Positions 55,524-63,739 of a stretch of DNA of 64,000 nucleotides are shown in pieces. The stretch is from Halorubrum rutilum (GTDB lineage Archaea; Halobacteriota; Halobacteria; Halobacteriales; Haloferacaceae). Made by a program: the position numbers and the translations under genes. The notes beneath the pieces were generated by a model. It saw nothing but the letters and a program-made list of their open reading frames with translations. It was not told the origin of the DNA and did not search any database. The stretch is from the NCBI RefSeq assembly GCF_024494565.1, contig NZ_JANHDN010000002.1:496001-560000 (forward strand), written 5' to 3'. Every line of letters begins with the position of its first letter. Position 1 is the first letter of the stretch.

Positions 55524-56351
55524 TCACGAGAGCTTCCCGAGCGCCTCGAAGAAGTCCGACGGAGGACCGGCGATCCGCATCGGCGGGGCCGTCCGCTCGA
55601 CGGTCACCTCGACGGGCGCCTCCAGGGTCGTCTTGTTCCGCCCGTCGCTGACGACGACCGCCTCCTCGACGCCCTCGACCGCCACCGTGACCGCGGCGTC
55701 GACGTCGACGACGAGCGGGGGCATCCCCGACTCGGCGGCCATCTCGTTCACGACGAGCCCGCTCACGCCCGGGCTCACGAGGGGGCCCCGCTCGGAGAGG
55801 TTGTACGCGGTCGACCCGGTCGGCGTCGCGACGAGGACGCCGTCGGCGTGTCCGCCCGAGTAGCGGCTCCCGTCGACGCGGACCTCGTAGTCGACGCCGG
55901 CGCCGGGGCCGCGGCGGTCGCTCTGAACCACGATCTCGTTCGCCGCCGGTACCGAGGTCCAGTCGCCCGCCCGCGCCGCGAGCCGCGGCGCCTCTCTGAC
56001 GTCGAGCTCCCCGCGGCCGAACGCCTCGACCTCGGCGATGACGGCATCCTCGGCGTCGCCCGGCGGGACCGCGTTGAGGAACCCCACCTCGCCGAGGTTG
56101 ACGCCGACGATGGGGGTGTCGCCGGCGTTGCGCGCGACGAAGAGGAACGTCCCGTCGCCGCCGACCGCGACGGCGAGGTCCGCGCCGCCGAGAGCGTTGA
56201 CCGAGCGCCCCCGGTCGCCCTCGCCGAGCGCGTCGGCCGTCTCCGCGTCGAGCCAGACGGACTCGCCGGCGGCGACGATCGCGTCGCGCAGGTCCGCCGC
56301 GAGGCTCACCGCGCGCTCGCTCCCCTTCCGCGCCACGATACCGACCTCCAT
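55524..56351 (-). CDS. nadK: NAD kinase
   Basis: A 275-residue ATP-NAD kinase that makes NADP from NAD. The GGDGT motif is in VGGDGTFLFV, the NAD-binding NE pair in VPAANEIVV, and the conserved TPTGSTAYNLS loop follows. The start MEVGIVARKGSERAVSLAAD fits archaeal enzymes; the frame upstream to 56378 is discarded. It is divergent from the KaiC-like gene at 56473. Confidence 0.95.
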   Translation of the reverse strand: MEVGIVARKGSERAVSLAADLRDAIVAAGESVWLDAETADALGEGDRGRSVNALGGADLAVAVGGDGTFLFVARNAGDTPIVGVNLGEVGFLNAVPPGDAEDAVIAEVEAFGRGELDVREAPRLAARAGDWTSVPAANEIVVQSDRRGPGAGVDYEVRVDGSRYSGGHADGVLVATPTGSTAYNLSERGPLVSPGVSGLVVNEMAAESGMPPLVVDVDAAVTVAVEGVEEAVVVSDGRNKTTLEAPVEVTVERTAPPMRIAGPPSDFFEALGKLS

Positions 56352-56472
56352 GCGCCACCGATTCTCGCCGCCGGACAAAAGCGTGCGGACTTCGCCCCCG
56401 GGTTCCGGAAAGTTTCAAGCCGGCCGCCCGCGTTGCCAGAGACATGTCGACCGCCCACGGCCGACCGGGACG

Positions 56473-58002
56473 ATGAGCGGGGAGGACGACTGGTTCGAGC
56501 GCGCGCTGCGCGAGCTCGACGAGGAGTCCGACCGCTCGGCCGACGACGAGGGCGACGAGACGGCCGCGAGCGACGGGGACGACGAGGCCGGCGACGGTGA
56601 CGGGGCCGGCGCAGACGACGTGAAACCCGACGACGAGGTCGGTGAGGACGGCGACGACCGCAAGGACGGCGACGGCCGCGAAGACGACCCGTTCGGCGGC
56701 GTCCGCGACGAGACGGACGCGACCGAATCGGCCGGATCGGACGGTCCGGGCGATCCCTTCGGCGGCGGGTCGTTCGGTGACGACGACGGGTCGTTCGGGG
56801 AGGACGCCGGCGGCGACTTCGAAGGAGACGATCTCGGCGAGAGCGACTTCGATGGCGATTTCGCCGAGGAGGAGTTCGGCGGCCCGGCTCCGTCCGGGAC
56901 CGGCGAAGGCGACGCCGAGGACCCGTTCGGCGGGTCCGGGGCAGGTGACGGGGACGACCCGTTCGGCGGGTCCGATGGAAGCGGCGGCGACGACCCGTTC
57001 GGCGGGTCCGGCGGAGGCGGCGGCGACGACCCCTTCAGCGGGTCCGGCGGAGGCGGCGGCGACGACCCCTTCAGCGGGTCCGGCGGAGGCGGCGGCGACG
57101 ACCCCTTCAGCGGGTCCGGCGGAGGCGGCGGCGGCCGCTTCGGCGCCGGGTCGTTCGGCGACGACGACCCGTTCGGCGGCTACCGGGGAAGCGGCTCCGG
57201 GCCGTCGGAGGACTTCGGCTTCGGCGACTTCGGTGATGGCGGCGGCGACGCCGGGGGCGGGACGGAGACGGGGTTCGACGTCGACCCCGACGAGTTCGAG
57301 TCGGCGATCGAGCGCACGGACGTCGGCATCGAGGGGCTCGACGACATGATCCTCGGCGGGGTCCCGAGCCGCTCCCTGCTCTCCGTGATCGGCGGGGCGG
57401 GGACGGGGAAGACGACGTTCGCGCTCCAGTTCCTCAACCGGGCGCTCGAATCCGACGGGAAGGGCGTCTACATCACGCTGGAACAGACGCGCGAGTCGAT
57501 CTTCTCGACCGCCGAGGAGAAGGGGTGGGCGTTCCACGAGGCCGCCGACGAGGGTCGACTCGCCGTGGTCGCGATCGACCCGATCGAGATGGCGAACTCG
57601 CTCGCGTCGATCCGGAACGACCTCACCCGGCTCATCGCCGAGTTCGACGCCGACCGGCTGGTGCTCGACTCCGTGTCGCTCCTGGAGATGATGTACGACC
57701 ACCCGGCGAAGCGGCGCTCCGAGGTGTTCGGCTTCACGCGGTCGCTGAAGGAGGCCGGCGTGACGACGCTGCTCACCTCCGAGGCGAGTCAGGAGACCCC
57801 GTACGCCTCCCGGCACGGGATCGTCGAGTACCTCACCGACGCGGTGTTCGTGCTCCAGTACGTCCGCGGGTCGGACTTCCGCGAGACCCGGCTCGCCGTC
57901 GAGATCCAGAAGATCCGCGACGCGAACCACTCCCGCGAGACGAAGCCGTACGAGATCACAGACACCGGGATCTCGGTGTACGGGCGGGCGAACATCTTCT
58001 AG
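56473..58002 (+). CDS. KaiC-like RecA-superfamily ATPase with long DPFGG-repeat N-terminal tail
   Basis: A 509-residue protein. A single KaiC-type ATPase domain (about residues 285-509) has Walker A GGAGTGKTT at 307-315, and a Walker B-type strand LVLDSVSLLEMM; the RYAS-type active loop and the ending ITDTGISVYGRANIF are family-like. The first 285 residues are disordered: acidic, then Gly-rich with nine DPF(G/S)G motifs. Five 12-residue units (36 bp in the DNA, 56953-57132) repeat it, the last three identical. The archaeal KaiC group serves signalling and motility; the tail is unusual and may recruit partners or form condensates (speculation). Confidence 0.88.
   Translation: MSGEDDWFERALRELDEESDRSADDEGDETAASDGDDEAGDGDGAGADDVKPDDEVGEDGDDRKDGDGREDDPFGGVRDETDATESAGSDGPGDPFGGGSFGDDDGSFGEDAGGDFEGDDLGESDFDGDFAEEEFGGPAPSGTGEGDAEDPFGGSGAGDGDDPFGGSDGSGGDDPFGGSGGGGGDDPFSGSGGGGGDDPFSGSGGGGGDDPFSGSGGGGGGRFGAGSFGDDDPFGGYRGSGSGPSEDFGFGDFGDGGGDAGGGTETGFDVDPDEFESAIERTDVGIEGLDDMILGGVPSRSLLSVIGGAGTGKTTFALQFLNRALESDGKGVYITLEQTRESIFSTAEEKGWAFHEAADEGRLAVVAIDPIEMANSLASIRNDLTRLIAEFDADRLVLDSVSLLEMMYDHPAKRRSEVFGFTRSLKEAGVTTLLTSEASQETPYASRHGIVEYLTDAVFVLQYVRGSDFRETRLAVEIQKIRDANHSRETKPYEITDTGISVYGRANIF
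56953..57132 (+). repeat. five 36-bp tandem units in the KaiC-like gene
   Basis: In-frame units encoding DDPFxGSGGGGG-type 12-mers; the last three (57025-57060, 57061-57096, 57097-57132) are identical at the DNA level, the first two differ slightly. Recent or ongoing slippage/conversion is likely. Confidence 0.9.
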
Positions 58003-58370
58003 CCCTCGCTCGGGCGCGCCCTGCGTACGCGCGCCCCGATGTGGTAGATCATACTGATTGCGTACCCCAACACGCCGAACGTTGCGAGCGCAGCCCCGAC
58101 GAGGAGGGCCGAGTCGTCCGCTCCGAGGACCTCGCCCACGCTCGCGGCAGCGAGCGCGAATCCGACGGCGGCCGCGCCCGCAGTGACGGCGGGCGTCCGC
58201 GCGTCGATCACCGCGGCACCGAGCGCGGTCGCCCCCGCGATGGCCGAGAAGACGAGCGGCGTACCGAGGTCGGGCGAGGCGACGCCGGATAACACCGACC
58301 AGTACGCCCCCGCCGAAAGGGCGAACAGTCCGAGCGGCGCGAGTATCGGCTTGACTTTTGCCGGTTCCAT
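57999..58370 (-). CDS. membrane protein, four predicted helices
   Basis: A 123-residue protein with four hydrophobic helices: ILAPLGLFALSAGAYWSVLS, PLVFSAIAGATALGAAVIDA, AVTAGAAAVGFALAAASVGE and SALLVGAALATFGVLGYAIS, and a short basic tail. Its stop codon overlaps that of the KaiC-like gene in a CTAG at 57999-58002. The ATG at 58370 is preferred; the longer frame adds a non-hydrophobic N-terminus. Function unknown. Confidence 0.75.
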   Translation of the reverse strand: MEPAKVKPILAPLGLFALSAGAYWSVLSGVASPDLGTPLVFSAIAGATALGAAVIDARTPAVTAGAAAVGFALAAASVGEVLGADDSALLVGAALATFGVLGYAISMIYHIGARVRRARPSEG

Positions 58371-58585
58371 ACTCGTCACGGTCGAAGGCGAGACGGATGT
58401 ATCCGACCGCTCTGTTTCGGAGGGGACAACACGCGCTCGCCTCCGCCGCTCCGATAGCCCTTCGATCGCGACCACCGGTGACCGACCGAGTTGTGCGTGT
58501 AGACGGGTCCTGACTCGGCCCGGAGCCGTATCAGACGGTTACCGATCCGACCGAGCCCGAAACGGTGAGACTGTCGGGATCTCGG

Positions 58586-59386
58586 TCAGAGTAGCTCTCG
58601 AAGCGGTTCGTCACGGCCGTCGAGATAGCGGCTCGTGAGGTCGATCGAGAGCTTACAGGCGATTGCGGTGAAGATGAGGGGGCCGCGGGCCGCACTCGCG
58701 ACGCCGTCTGCGTTGCCCTCCGCGGACTCGTACGCGAGCAACACGACGAGCAGTCCGGCGCCGGTCAACGCGAACCCCTGCCAGAAGATTCCCTTGGCAG
58801 CCGCCCAAGCGGACGTCTCGCGATGCTCGCCGTGATAGAAGTACTCCGAGACCGTCCGGCCGCCCTCGCTCAGAAAGACGACGCCGGCACCGGTGAGAAC
58901 CCACGCCGGGGTGGAAGCCGGATCCGACGCGGCGATCACGGGGCCGGCGACGAGTCCCCCGAATCCGATCCACACGGCGGCAAGCAGCGGGACGATGAAC
59001 AACAGCGCGGGAATCGTTCCGACGTAGATCCCGACGTCGGTCCGCGGGATCACGATCCGCTCGTCCATCACGCCGCCGTCGTCGGACGAGGACTCGTCGT
59101 TCGCATCCTCGGAACGTCTGTCGGGAGAAAGGACCTGCACTGCCGCCGCGAGGGTGTCGTTGAGTCCGTCGAGTCCGGTCCCTCGGTCAGGTCGATGGCC
59201 GGCAAACAGCGCTCGTACGATCGCCCAGACGGCGAGCATCCCGAGTTCGAGCCAGTAGAACGTCAGGAGGGCCACGGCGGACGTGTCGAACGCCAGGAGT
59301 CCGACTATGGGGACGCCGTTCGCCACGAACACCGAGAGAAGATTTCTGTTCGATAGCAGGGTTCGTGGAGGGAACGACTCTCGCAT
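58586..59386 (-). CDS. membrane protein, DUF6498-like
   Basis: A 266-residue haloarchaeal membrane protein: LSVFVANGVPIVGLLAFDTS and VALLTFYWLELGMLAVWAIV at the start, a charged cytoplasmic loop (residues about 75-110, DRRSEDANDESSSDDGGVMD), then GIYVGTIPALLFIVPLLAAV, PAWVLTGAGVVFLSEGGRTV and GLLVVLLAYESAEGN. FYWLELG is a hallmark of a haloarchaeal DUF (DUF6498 from memory). Function unknown. Confidence 0.75.
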   Translation of the reverse strand: MRESFPPRTLLSNRNLLSVFVANGVPIVGLLAFDTSAVALLTFYWLELGMLAVWAIVRALFAGHRPDRGTGLDGLNDTLAAAVQVLSPDRRSEDANDESSSDDGGVMDERIVIPRTDVGIYVGTIPALLFIVPLLAAVWIGFGGLVAGPVIAASDPASTPAWVLTGAGVVFLSEGGRTVSEYFYHGEHRETSAWAAAKGIFWQGFALTGAGLLVVLLAYESAEGNADGVASAARGPLIFTAIACKLSIDLTSRYLDGRDEPLRELL

Positions 59387-59899
59387 TGCGCTACTGCGTG
59401 TTATTCGTCATACTTTTCACTTAATTTGCTTGACCTTGTCTCCGGGCCTGAAACTGAGACGGGCGGTTCCGTCGGAACTCTCAGGCGATGGCGTATTTCG
59501 ATCGAGCCGTGGTCAGTACGGGAGACTCACACACCCACGCACAGTACGGCTATACCTACATTATGTCAAGATGTCCCGTGCGAGATACAGGGGTACAGTC
59601 GGCACGAGAGCCGCGTTATTTTCTCCGTGTGAGTCTAAACAAAACGCGCCACTAATTGGTAGACGCACCGACCCTATCACGCGGTCGGAGCCGACCAAAG
59701 CAGTGGCGCGTACGCCTGCTGAGCGGCGTGGATCTCGACGCCGTCAGGACGCGGTTACCCGAGGTATACGTGAGCGCTCTAACTCGCGACACCTGACTAT
59801 ATCCCAGCGCCGTTAATTAGACGGCGAACTGCCGACGGGACTGGTCGACTACCCCGACGGGTGGGTCGCCCCTCGGAGCGGTGGACGGTCGTCGTTCGT
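59387..59899. other. intergenic region, no gene seen
   Basis: About 510 nt of visibly lower G+C with only short, unconvincing frames. It contains a 6-bp inverted repeat CGCCGT-TAATTAG-ACGGCG (59808-59826), which could end the minus-strand regulator transcript. I see no RNA gene. Confidence 0.5.
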
Positions 59900-60445
59900 T
59901 CACCGGAGCAAGACGACGTTGCCGACCCCCCGTCGCTTGCGTTCGACGAGGTCTCTCGCTTCCAGACTGTCGAGGGACCGGCTGACGGTCGCTTTCGAAA
60001 GCGGCGTCCGCTCGACGATCTCGCTTTGGGAGAGGACCCCGTCCGCGTCGAGAATCGCTTCGTAGACGGTTTGCTCGCTGTCGGCGAGACGATCGGCTTT
60101 CTCCTGCCACTCCCGGCGACGCGCTTCCAAGAGGTCGTCCGTCGGTGCGGGGTCGTCGTCGGCGTCGGTGCCCGGTTCCGACTCGGCCGGTTCGCCATTC
60201 GGTTCGGAGCGGGGAGCGCCGTCGACGAGCAGGTACGTCAGACTTCCACCGAAGGCGACCGCCGCGACGGCGATCACCGCGACGTCCCGGAACAGGAAGT
60301 AGCGTCTCGGAAGGCGGGTGGCCGTACTCGTGTCGCCGATCCGTAACACGACCGACGACGGAGTGAGAAACTCCACGCCGAGGGCTGCCGCGGTGCCGAC
60401 GAGGACGACGACGGCGAGTGCGACTGTCCGTTGGCGGGCGCGCAT
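59900..60445 (-). CDS. membrane-anchored winged-helix transcription regulator
   Basis: A 181-residue protein. Two N-terminal membrane helices (VALAVVVLVGTAAALGVEFL and DVAVIAVAAVAFGGSLTYLL), an acidic linker, and a C-terminal winged helix: TVYEAILDADGVLSQSEIVE, then RTPLSKATVSRSLDSLEARD and LVERKRRGVGNVVLLR. This is the haloarchaeal membrane-HTH arrangement (DUF7343-type by recollection), suited to sensing surface signals. It starts (60445) 7 nt after the secreted protein gene's stop, so both share a transcript. A TTG at 60481 is possible but would overlap that gene. Confidence 0.82.
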   Translation of the reverse strand: MRARQRTVALAVVVLVGTAAALGVEFLTPSSVVLRIGDTSTATRLPRRYFLFRDVAVIAVAAVAFGGSLTYLLVDGAPRSEPNGEPAESEPGTDADDDPAPTDDLLEARRREWQEKADRLADSEQTVYEAILDADGVLSQSEIVERTPLSKATVSRSLDSLEARDLVERKRRGVGNVVLLR

Positions 60446-60452
60446 TCTCTGC

Positions 60453-61109
60453 TCACTCGATCGTCGGATCGACTCGGACAAACGACTCGATCCGTTCGGT
60501 TGCGTGATTTACGACGACGCTGTACCGAACGTCGTCGGTCGGCAGATCAACGACGACCAGCATTCGCTGTGAGGCGTTCGATCGCCTCTCCCGTTCGAGT
60601 ACGAGCGCGTCCGCGTCGGCGCTGTCACGGACGGCGAACGCGGAGTCGGTGTCCGGGAGGAGTCGGTTCCACGGCCAGTCCGCATCCGCCCCGACGACCG
60701 CCGCCCGGTCGCTGGACACGCCGTCGGGAACGGGCCGGACCGTGTACACCGCTCCGCCGGCCGCGTCGACCGTGTCGGCGATGGCGGGTTCGTCGGTCAC
60801 GATCCGCTTGGCACGCGAACGCTTGGTCGCGCTGACATCGGGCGGGGTGAGGGGTTCGGTACGGACGACGAGGCGTCCGTCGGCAGTCGTTACGGTGATA
60901 CGTTCGACGGTCCGCAGATCCGAGACCAGCGTCTTCGTCCGGCCATCCACCGTGGTGACGAGCGCTCCGTCTTCGACGGCGAACTCGTGGGTAGCGTCGG
61001 CCGTGATCGCCGACGCGGCACCGGTAGCACTCACGAGCGCGGCGAGGCTGCCGCCGAGAACCACGAGTGAGACGACGAGCGCGATTCGGGAGGGCTTGAC
61101 GCTCCGCAT
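60453..61109 (-). CDS. exported or membrane-anchored protein of unknown function
   Basis: A 218-residue protein with an N-terminal signal/anchor (RIALVVSLVVLGGSLAALVS) followed by Ala-rich GAASAITADA; the rest is soluble and beta-rich (FAVEDGALVTTVDGRTKTLV, RTVERITVTTADGRLVVRTE). No lipobox is visible. It is the first gene of a two-gene unit with the membrane winged-helix regulator, which suggests it senses or modulates the signal. Confidence 0.7.
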   Translation of the reverse strand: MRSVKPSRIALVVSLVVLGGSLAALVSATGAASAITADATHEFAVEDGALVTTVDGRTKTLVSDLRTVERITVTTADGRLVVRTEPLTPPDVSATKRSRAKRIVTDEPAIADTVDAAGGAVYTVRPVPDGVSSDRAAVVGADADWPWNRLLPDTDSAFAVRDSADADALVLERERRSNASQRMLVVVDLPTDDVRYSVVVNHATERIESFVRVDPTIE

Positions 61110-61159
61110 AGCTCACAGTCCGGATCGGTCGTCAGAAGAAAATGACGGTTTCGCGGCTC

Positions 61160-61216
61160 TGAAACACCTGAAACAACCTCTGAAACGCGTTCCACGACCG
61201 TTTCACACCTGTTTCC
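61160..61216. promoter_or_regulatory. TGAAAC repeat cluster in a divergent promoter
   Basis: Three direct TGAAAC boxes (61160-61165, 61169-61174, 61181-61186) face two inverted boxes, GTTTCA (61200-61205) and GTTTCC (61211-61216). The whole is a pseudo-palindrome between the start of the minus-strand pair (61109) and a TATA box TTTATAT (61225-61231) for the plus strand. It is a strong candidate for binding by the linked winged-helix regulator. Confidence 0.6.
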
Positions 61217-61224
61217 AACGGGTG

Positions 61225-61231
61225 TTTATAT
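61225..61231 (+). promoter_or_regulatory. TATA box of the rightward divergent transcript
   Basis: TTTATAT, 25 nt before an ATG at 61253 that opens a 15-codon peptide frame and 169 nt before the GTG start of the gene at 61394. Confidence 0.5.
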
Positions 61232-61393
61232 CCTCTTTTTCGCAATCCACGGATGTCGCAATCGCCCCCGACGGTCGGCGGTGCAGCCGTTCCCCGCTGA
61301 CGTATGGTTACCCCGTTCGCGCCCCGTGGGGCCGGTGCGACACACCACTGATGCCAGAACGAGTCCCCGCAGTTCAGGTGAGGCAGACGCAAC

Positions 61394-62419
61394 GTGACAC
61401 AGGAAATCCATCACGAACCGCCCTCCAGAACGGGGGTGAACGCCGTGGAACGTGACTACCGCATCGCGCTGTACGCGCTCGGGCTGTCAGCAGTGTTGCT
61501 CGTCGCCGCCGGTGCGGTCGTCGCTTCCGGGTTCGCGCCGGGCGCGACGCCGGCTCCGACGCAATCGGACGACGATCCGACCAACGGGACGGACGCGGTT
61601 CGGTTCGACCGCGAGTCGGATCAGCAGTACGACGTGACGGTCACCGCGTCCGATAACGGGACCGTCACGTTCGCCTCGGCGACGAGCGGGTGCGGCGGTG
61701 TCGTCGCGGTCAACGCGTCCGACGCCGACCGGACCGACGTACAGGTCGATGGAACTACCGTCACCCTGATCGAAGAACACGGCGGCGAGACGTTCGACGG
61801 CATCTCCCGCGAGCGGGTCGCCGAACTCGTCTGGGACGCCACATCGGACCGCGCCGAACTGGACGAGTACGATCGCGTGACGGTGCGCGTCAACCAGTAC
61901 TACGAGAGTATCGATCGGGAACGGCCGCTCGACACCGCCGGCGTCACCGTCCGCCCCTACGAGGACTGTCTGCCGACGGTGCGCGGCGAGATCGATCTCG
62001 CCGGCGAGGACGTGACTGTGATTACAACGCTCCCTCCCCTCGACGACATCGAGCTGCGGATCACCGACGGCCTCGGTGTCCTGAACGACGACGAAAGGCG
62101 GTTGATCGAGGAGCTAGTCGCCGCGGACGAGGAGGCCAGTTACAACGTCCAGCAACAGTTCAACGACCCCGAACGGCTGAACGCGACCGTGCTGGAGGCG
62201 ACCAACGACGACCTGGTCGACGTGCGACTCACGACCGCCGGGTCGGACGGGAGCGCGGTCATCGTGACGATCGATCTCAACGACGAGACGGTCGTCAGGT
62301 CCTACGCGACACTCGAACTGGACGCCGACGACGTCGTGATGTTCGGGGAAGGTGAGAACGAGACCGTTTCGATGGACGGCGGTGGGACGGTTACGTTTGA
62401 GACCGACGAAGACACGTAA
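61394..62419 (+). CDS. exported membrane-anchored protein of unknown function
   Basis: A 341-residue acidic protein with an N-terminal transmembrane signal anchor (ALYALGLSAVLLVAAGAVVA) after a 20-residue cytoplasmic lead, and a large soluble outer part with FASATSGCGGVVAVN, VDGTTVTLIEEHGGETFDGI, ERPLDTAGVTVRPYEDCLPT and ITDGLGVLNDDERRLIEELV. Two cysteines (SGCGG and EDCLP) may pair. The GTG at 61394 is used; GTG codons at 61436 and 61445 are alternatives closer to the anchor. It is likely controlled by the TGAAAC cluster together with the minus-strand pair. Confidence 0.72.
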   Translation: MTQEIHHEPPSRTGVNAVERDYRIALYALGLSAVLLVAAGAVVASGFAPGATPAPTQSDDDPTNGTDAVRFDRESDQQYDVTVTASDNGTVTFASATSGCGGVVAVNASDADRTDVQVDGTTVTLIEEHGGETFDGISRERVAELVWDATSDRAELDEYDRVTVRVNQYYESIDRERPLDTAGVTVRPYEDCLPTVRGEIDLAGEDVTVITTLPPLDDIELRITDGLGVLNDDERRLIEELVAADEEASYNVQQQFNDPERLNATVLEATNDDLVDVRLTTAGSDGSAVIVTIDLNDETVVRSYATLELDADDVVMFGEGENETVSMDGGGTVTFETDEDT

Positions 62420-62736
62420 ATACGCTCCGTTCGTCCCGCGGTACTCGGTTTTCACACCGAACGCGACGGAAACGTGACCTTCGCGACGCCGCGCCCGAGA
62501 ACGGGTCGATTCTGCAAGTGCTGACCGTTCTCAACCGGCTCGAGTAGGGTACGAGCGGCTCTGTTGAAATCGGGCGACGGTACGTTCCGGAGTGCGTGCG
62601 ACCACAGAGAGTGGAGTCGGTATCAAAAACACCGTTGAGCCGGGGCGATCGAGCGAACCAGCCGTTCGAGTGGAGCGGAAATAGACCCGTATGATTGTGG
62701 TAGAAGAGACACGGTCACGGCCCTCGTAATTATCCC
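62420..62736. other. intergenic region, no gene seen
   Basis: No supported gene. GGCTCTGTTGAAATC at 62557-62571 resembles the terminal repeat of some haloarchaeal IS6-type elements, but no matching end or transposase was found. Confidence 0.4.
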
Positions 62737-63012
62737 ATGTCCCTCCGTGACCGGCGTATCGTCGCTGGTATTGTCGCCGTAGGAGCCGGGGTGGTCTCCC
62801 CCCTCCTCGCAGAGGAAGTTCTCGCCCACCGTCTCGGGTTAGAAGGTATGCCCGTATTCTATGGGTTTTTGGCGTTCAGCGCGGTTGGGACGGGTATTGC
62901 GGCTCGGTATTGTTCGACGTACTCGTGGAAGTATCTTCTCTTGTATGGTGTGTTAGCTTTCGCCGGTGCATTTTTGACTTTTATTTACATGTTCGGCCAA
63001 ACACGGGCCTGA
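62737..63012 (+). CDS. small membrane protein
   Basis: A 91-residue protein with three hydrophobic helices (IVAGIVAVGAGVVSPLLAEE, FYGFLAFSAVGTGIAARYCS, LLLYGVLAFAGAFLTFIYMF) joined by short loops. Codon use is more A/T-rich than upstream genes. Function unknown. Confidence 0.65.
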   Translation: MSLRDRRIVAGIVAVGAGVVSPLLAEEVLAHRLGLEGMPVFYGFLAFSAVGTGIAARYCSTYSWKYLLLYGVLAFAGAFLTFIYMFGQTRA

Positions 63013-63244
63013 GTCCTGCTCCGGACGATGCTTCTTCAATACGTAGAGTCTCTTGGCCTCATCTACCCGCTGTGTGCGTTCCCTATTCGGCAGCGCCGGG
63101 TCGGCTCCTCGGCAACTTCAGTAGTTGCGTGACCGATACGGAGGCTGTATGCAGCACGCTCGATCCGTTTCCTGATATATCCGGATGATGCAAATTATCC
63201 GATAGGCGTACGGACCGAGCAGGGCACGCTGACTGGATACGCCG
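63013..63244. other. intergenic region, no gene seen
   Basis: Only short frames without support. Lower G+C than the bulk of the window. Confidence 0.4.
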
Positions 63245-63457
63245 TTACTCCGTGAACAGCGATATCAGCCACACGGTTACCGCAGATACGAATAGCACCA
63301 GCGTCACAGTCAGGAGGTCTGTGAACACGGGAAGCGTCTTCGGGACACCGGGAACAATGCCAGCGAAGTATGCGACCGTAACACCACAGGCGACAAGGAA
63401 CGCGACGGTCGTCAGGACCGGAAGCGGTCGCCGACGATGGAGGGTGCTGACGTCCAT
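63245..63457 (-). CDS. small membrane protein
   Basis: A 70-residue protein: MDVSTLHRRRPLPVLTTVAF, then LVACGVTVAYFAGIVPGVPK and TVTLVLFVSAVTVWLISLFT, i.e. two transmembrane helices with a positively charged N-terminus. A GTG at 63478 would extend it by seven residues. It is convergent with the small membrane protein gene at 62737. Function unknown. Confidence 0.6.
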   Translation of the reverse strand: MDVSTLHRRRPLPVLTTVAFLVACGVTVAYFAGIVPGVPKTLPVFTDLLTVTLVLFVSAVTVWLISLFTE

Positions 63458-63478
63458 GTTTGTCACCGCTTCGCCCAC

Positions 63479-63739
63479 TGGTAAATGCCTTCTAGATCGT
63501 TTACAGTGTCCGATTCCCCTCGATTGCTCTGCACGTGACAGCGTGTACGATTGCGCCCTCTATTCAGCACATGCTGCCGCAACTAATCCAGTTCTATCAG
63601 TAACTGCCTGATCGATACCGGAGGACATCGTCAGCACAAAAGCTATATTTTCTTTAGACAAATTTTAAATTACTTGAGATAGTGTGCTAGTAACCGTCTC
63701 GGACAGATTTTAATCGACCCCTCTACGGAAAGCGTATCT
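63479..63739. other. AT-rich intergenic stretch
   Basis: About 260 nt without a supported gene. AT-rich runs at about 63642-63690 (tatattttctttagac, aaattttaaattacttg) probably hold the promoter of the gene at 63740. Confidence 0.45.

Noticed and set aside
57999..58002. Overlapping stop codons in CTAG as a regulatory device
   Set aside because: Convergent genes sharing a palindromic CTAG stop is a simple packing outcome and needs no special explanation.
59426..59632. 68-codon plus-strand frame in the 59.4 kb gap
   Set aside because: Short, with no start context, hydrophobic pattern or motif. It overlaps another equally weak frame.
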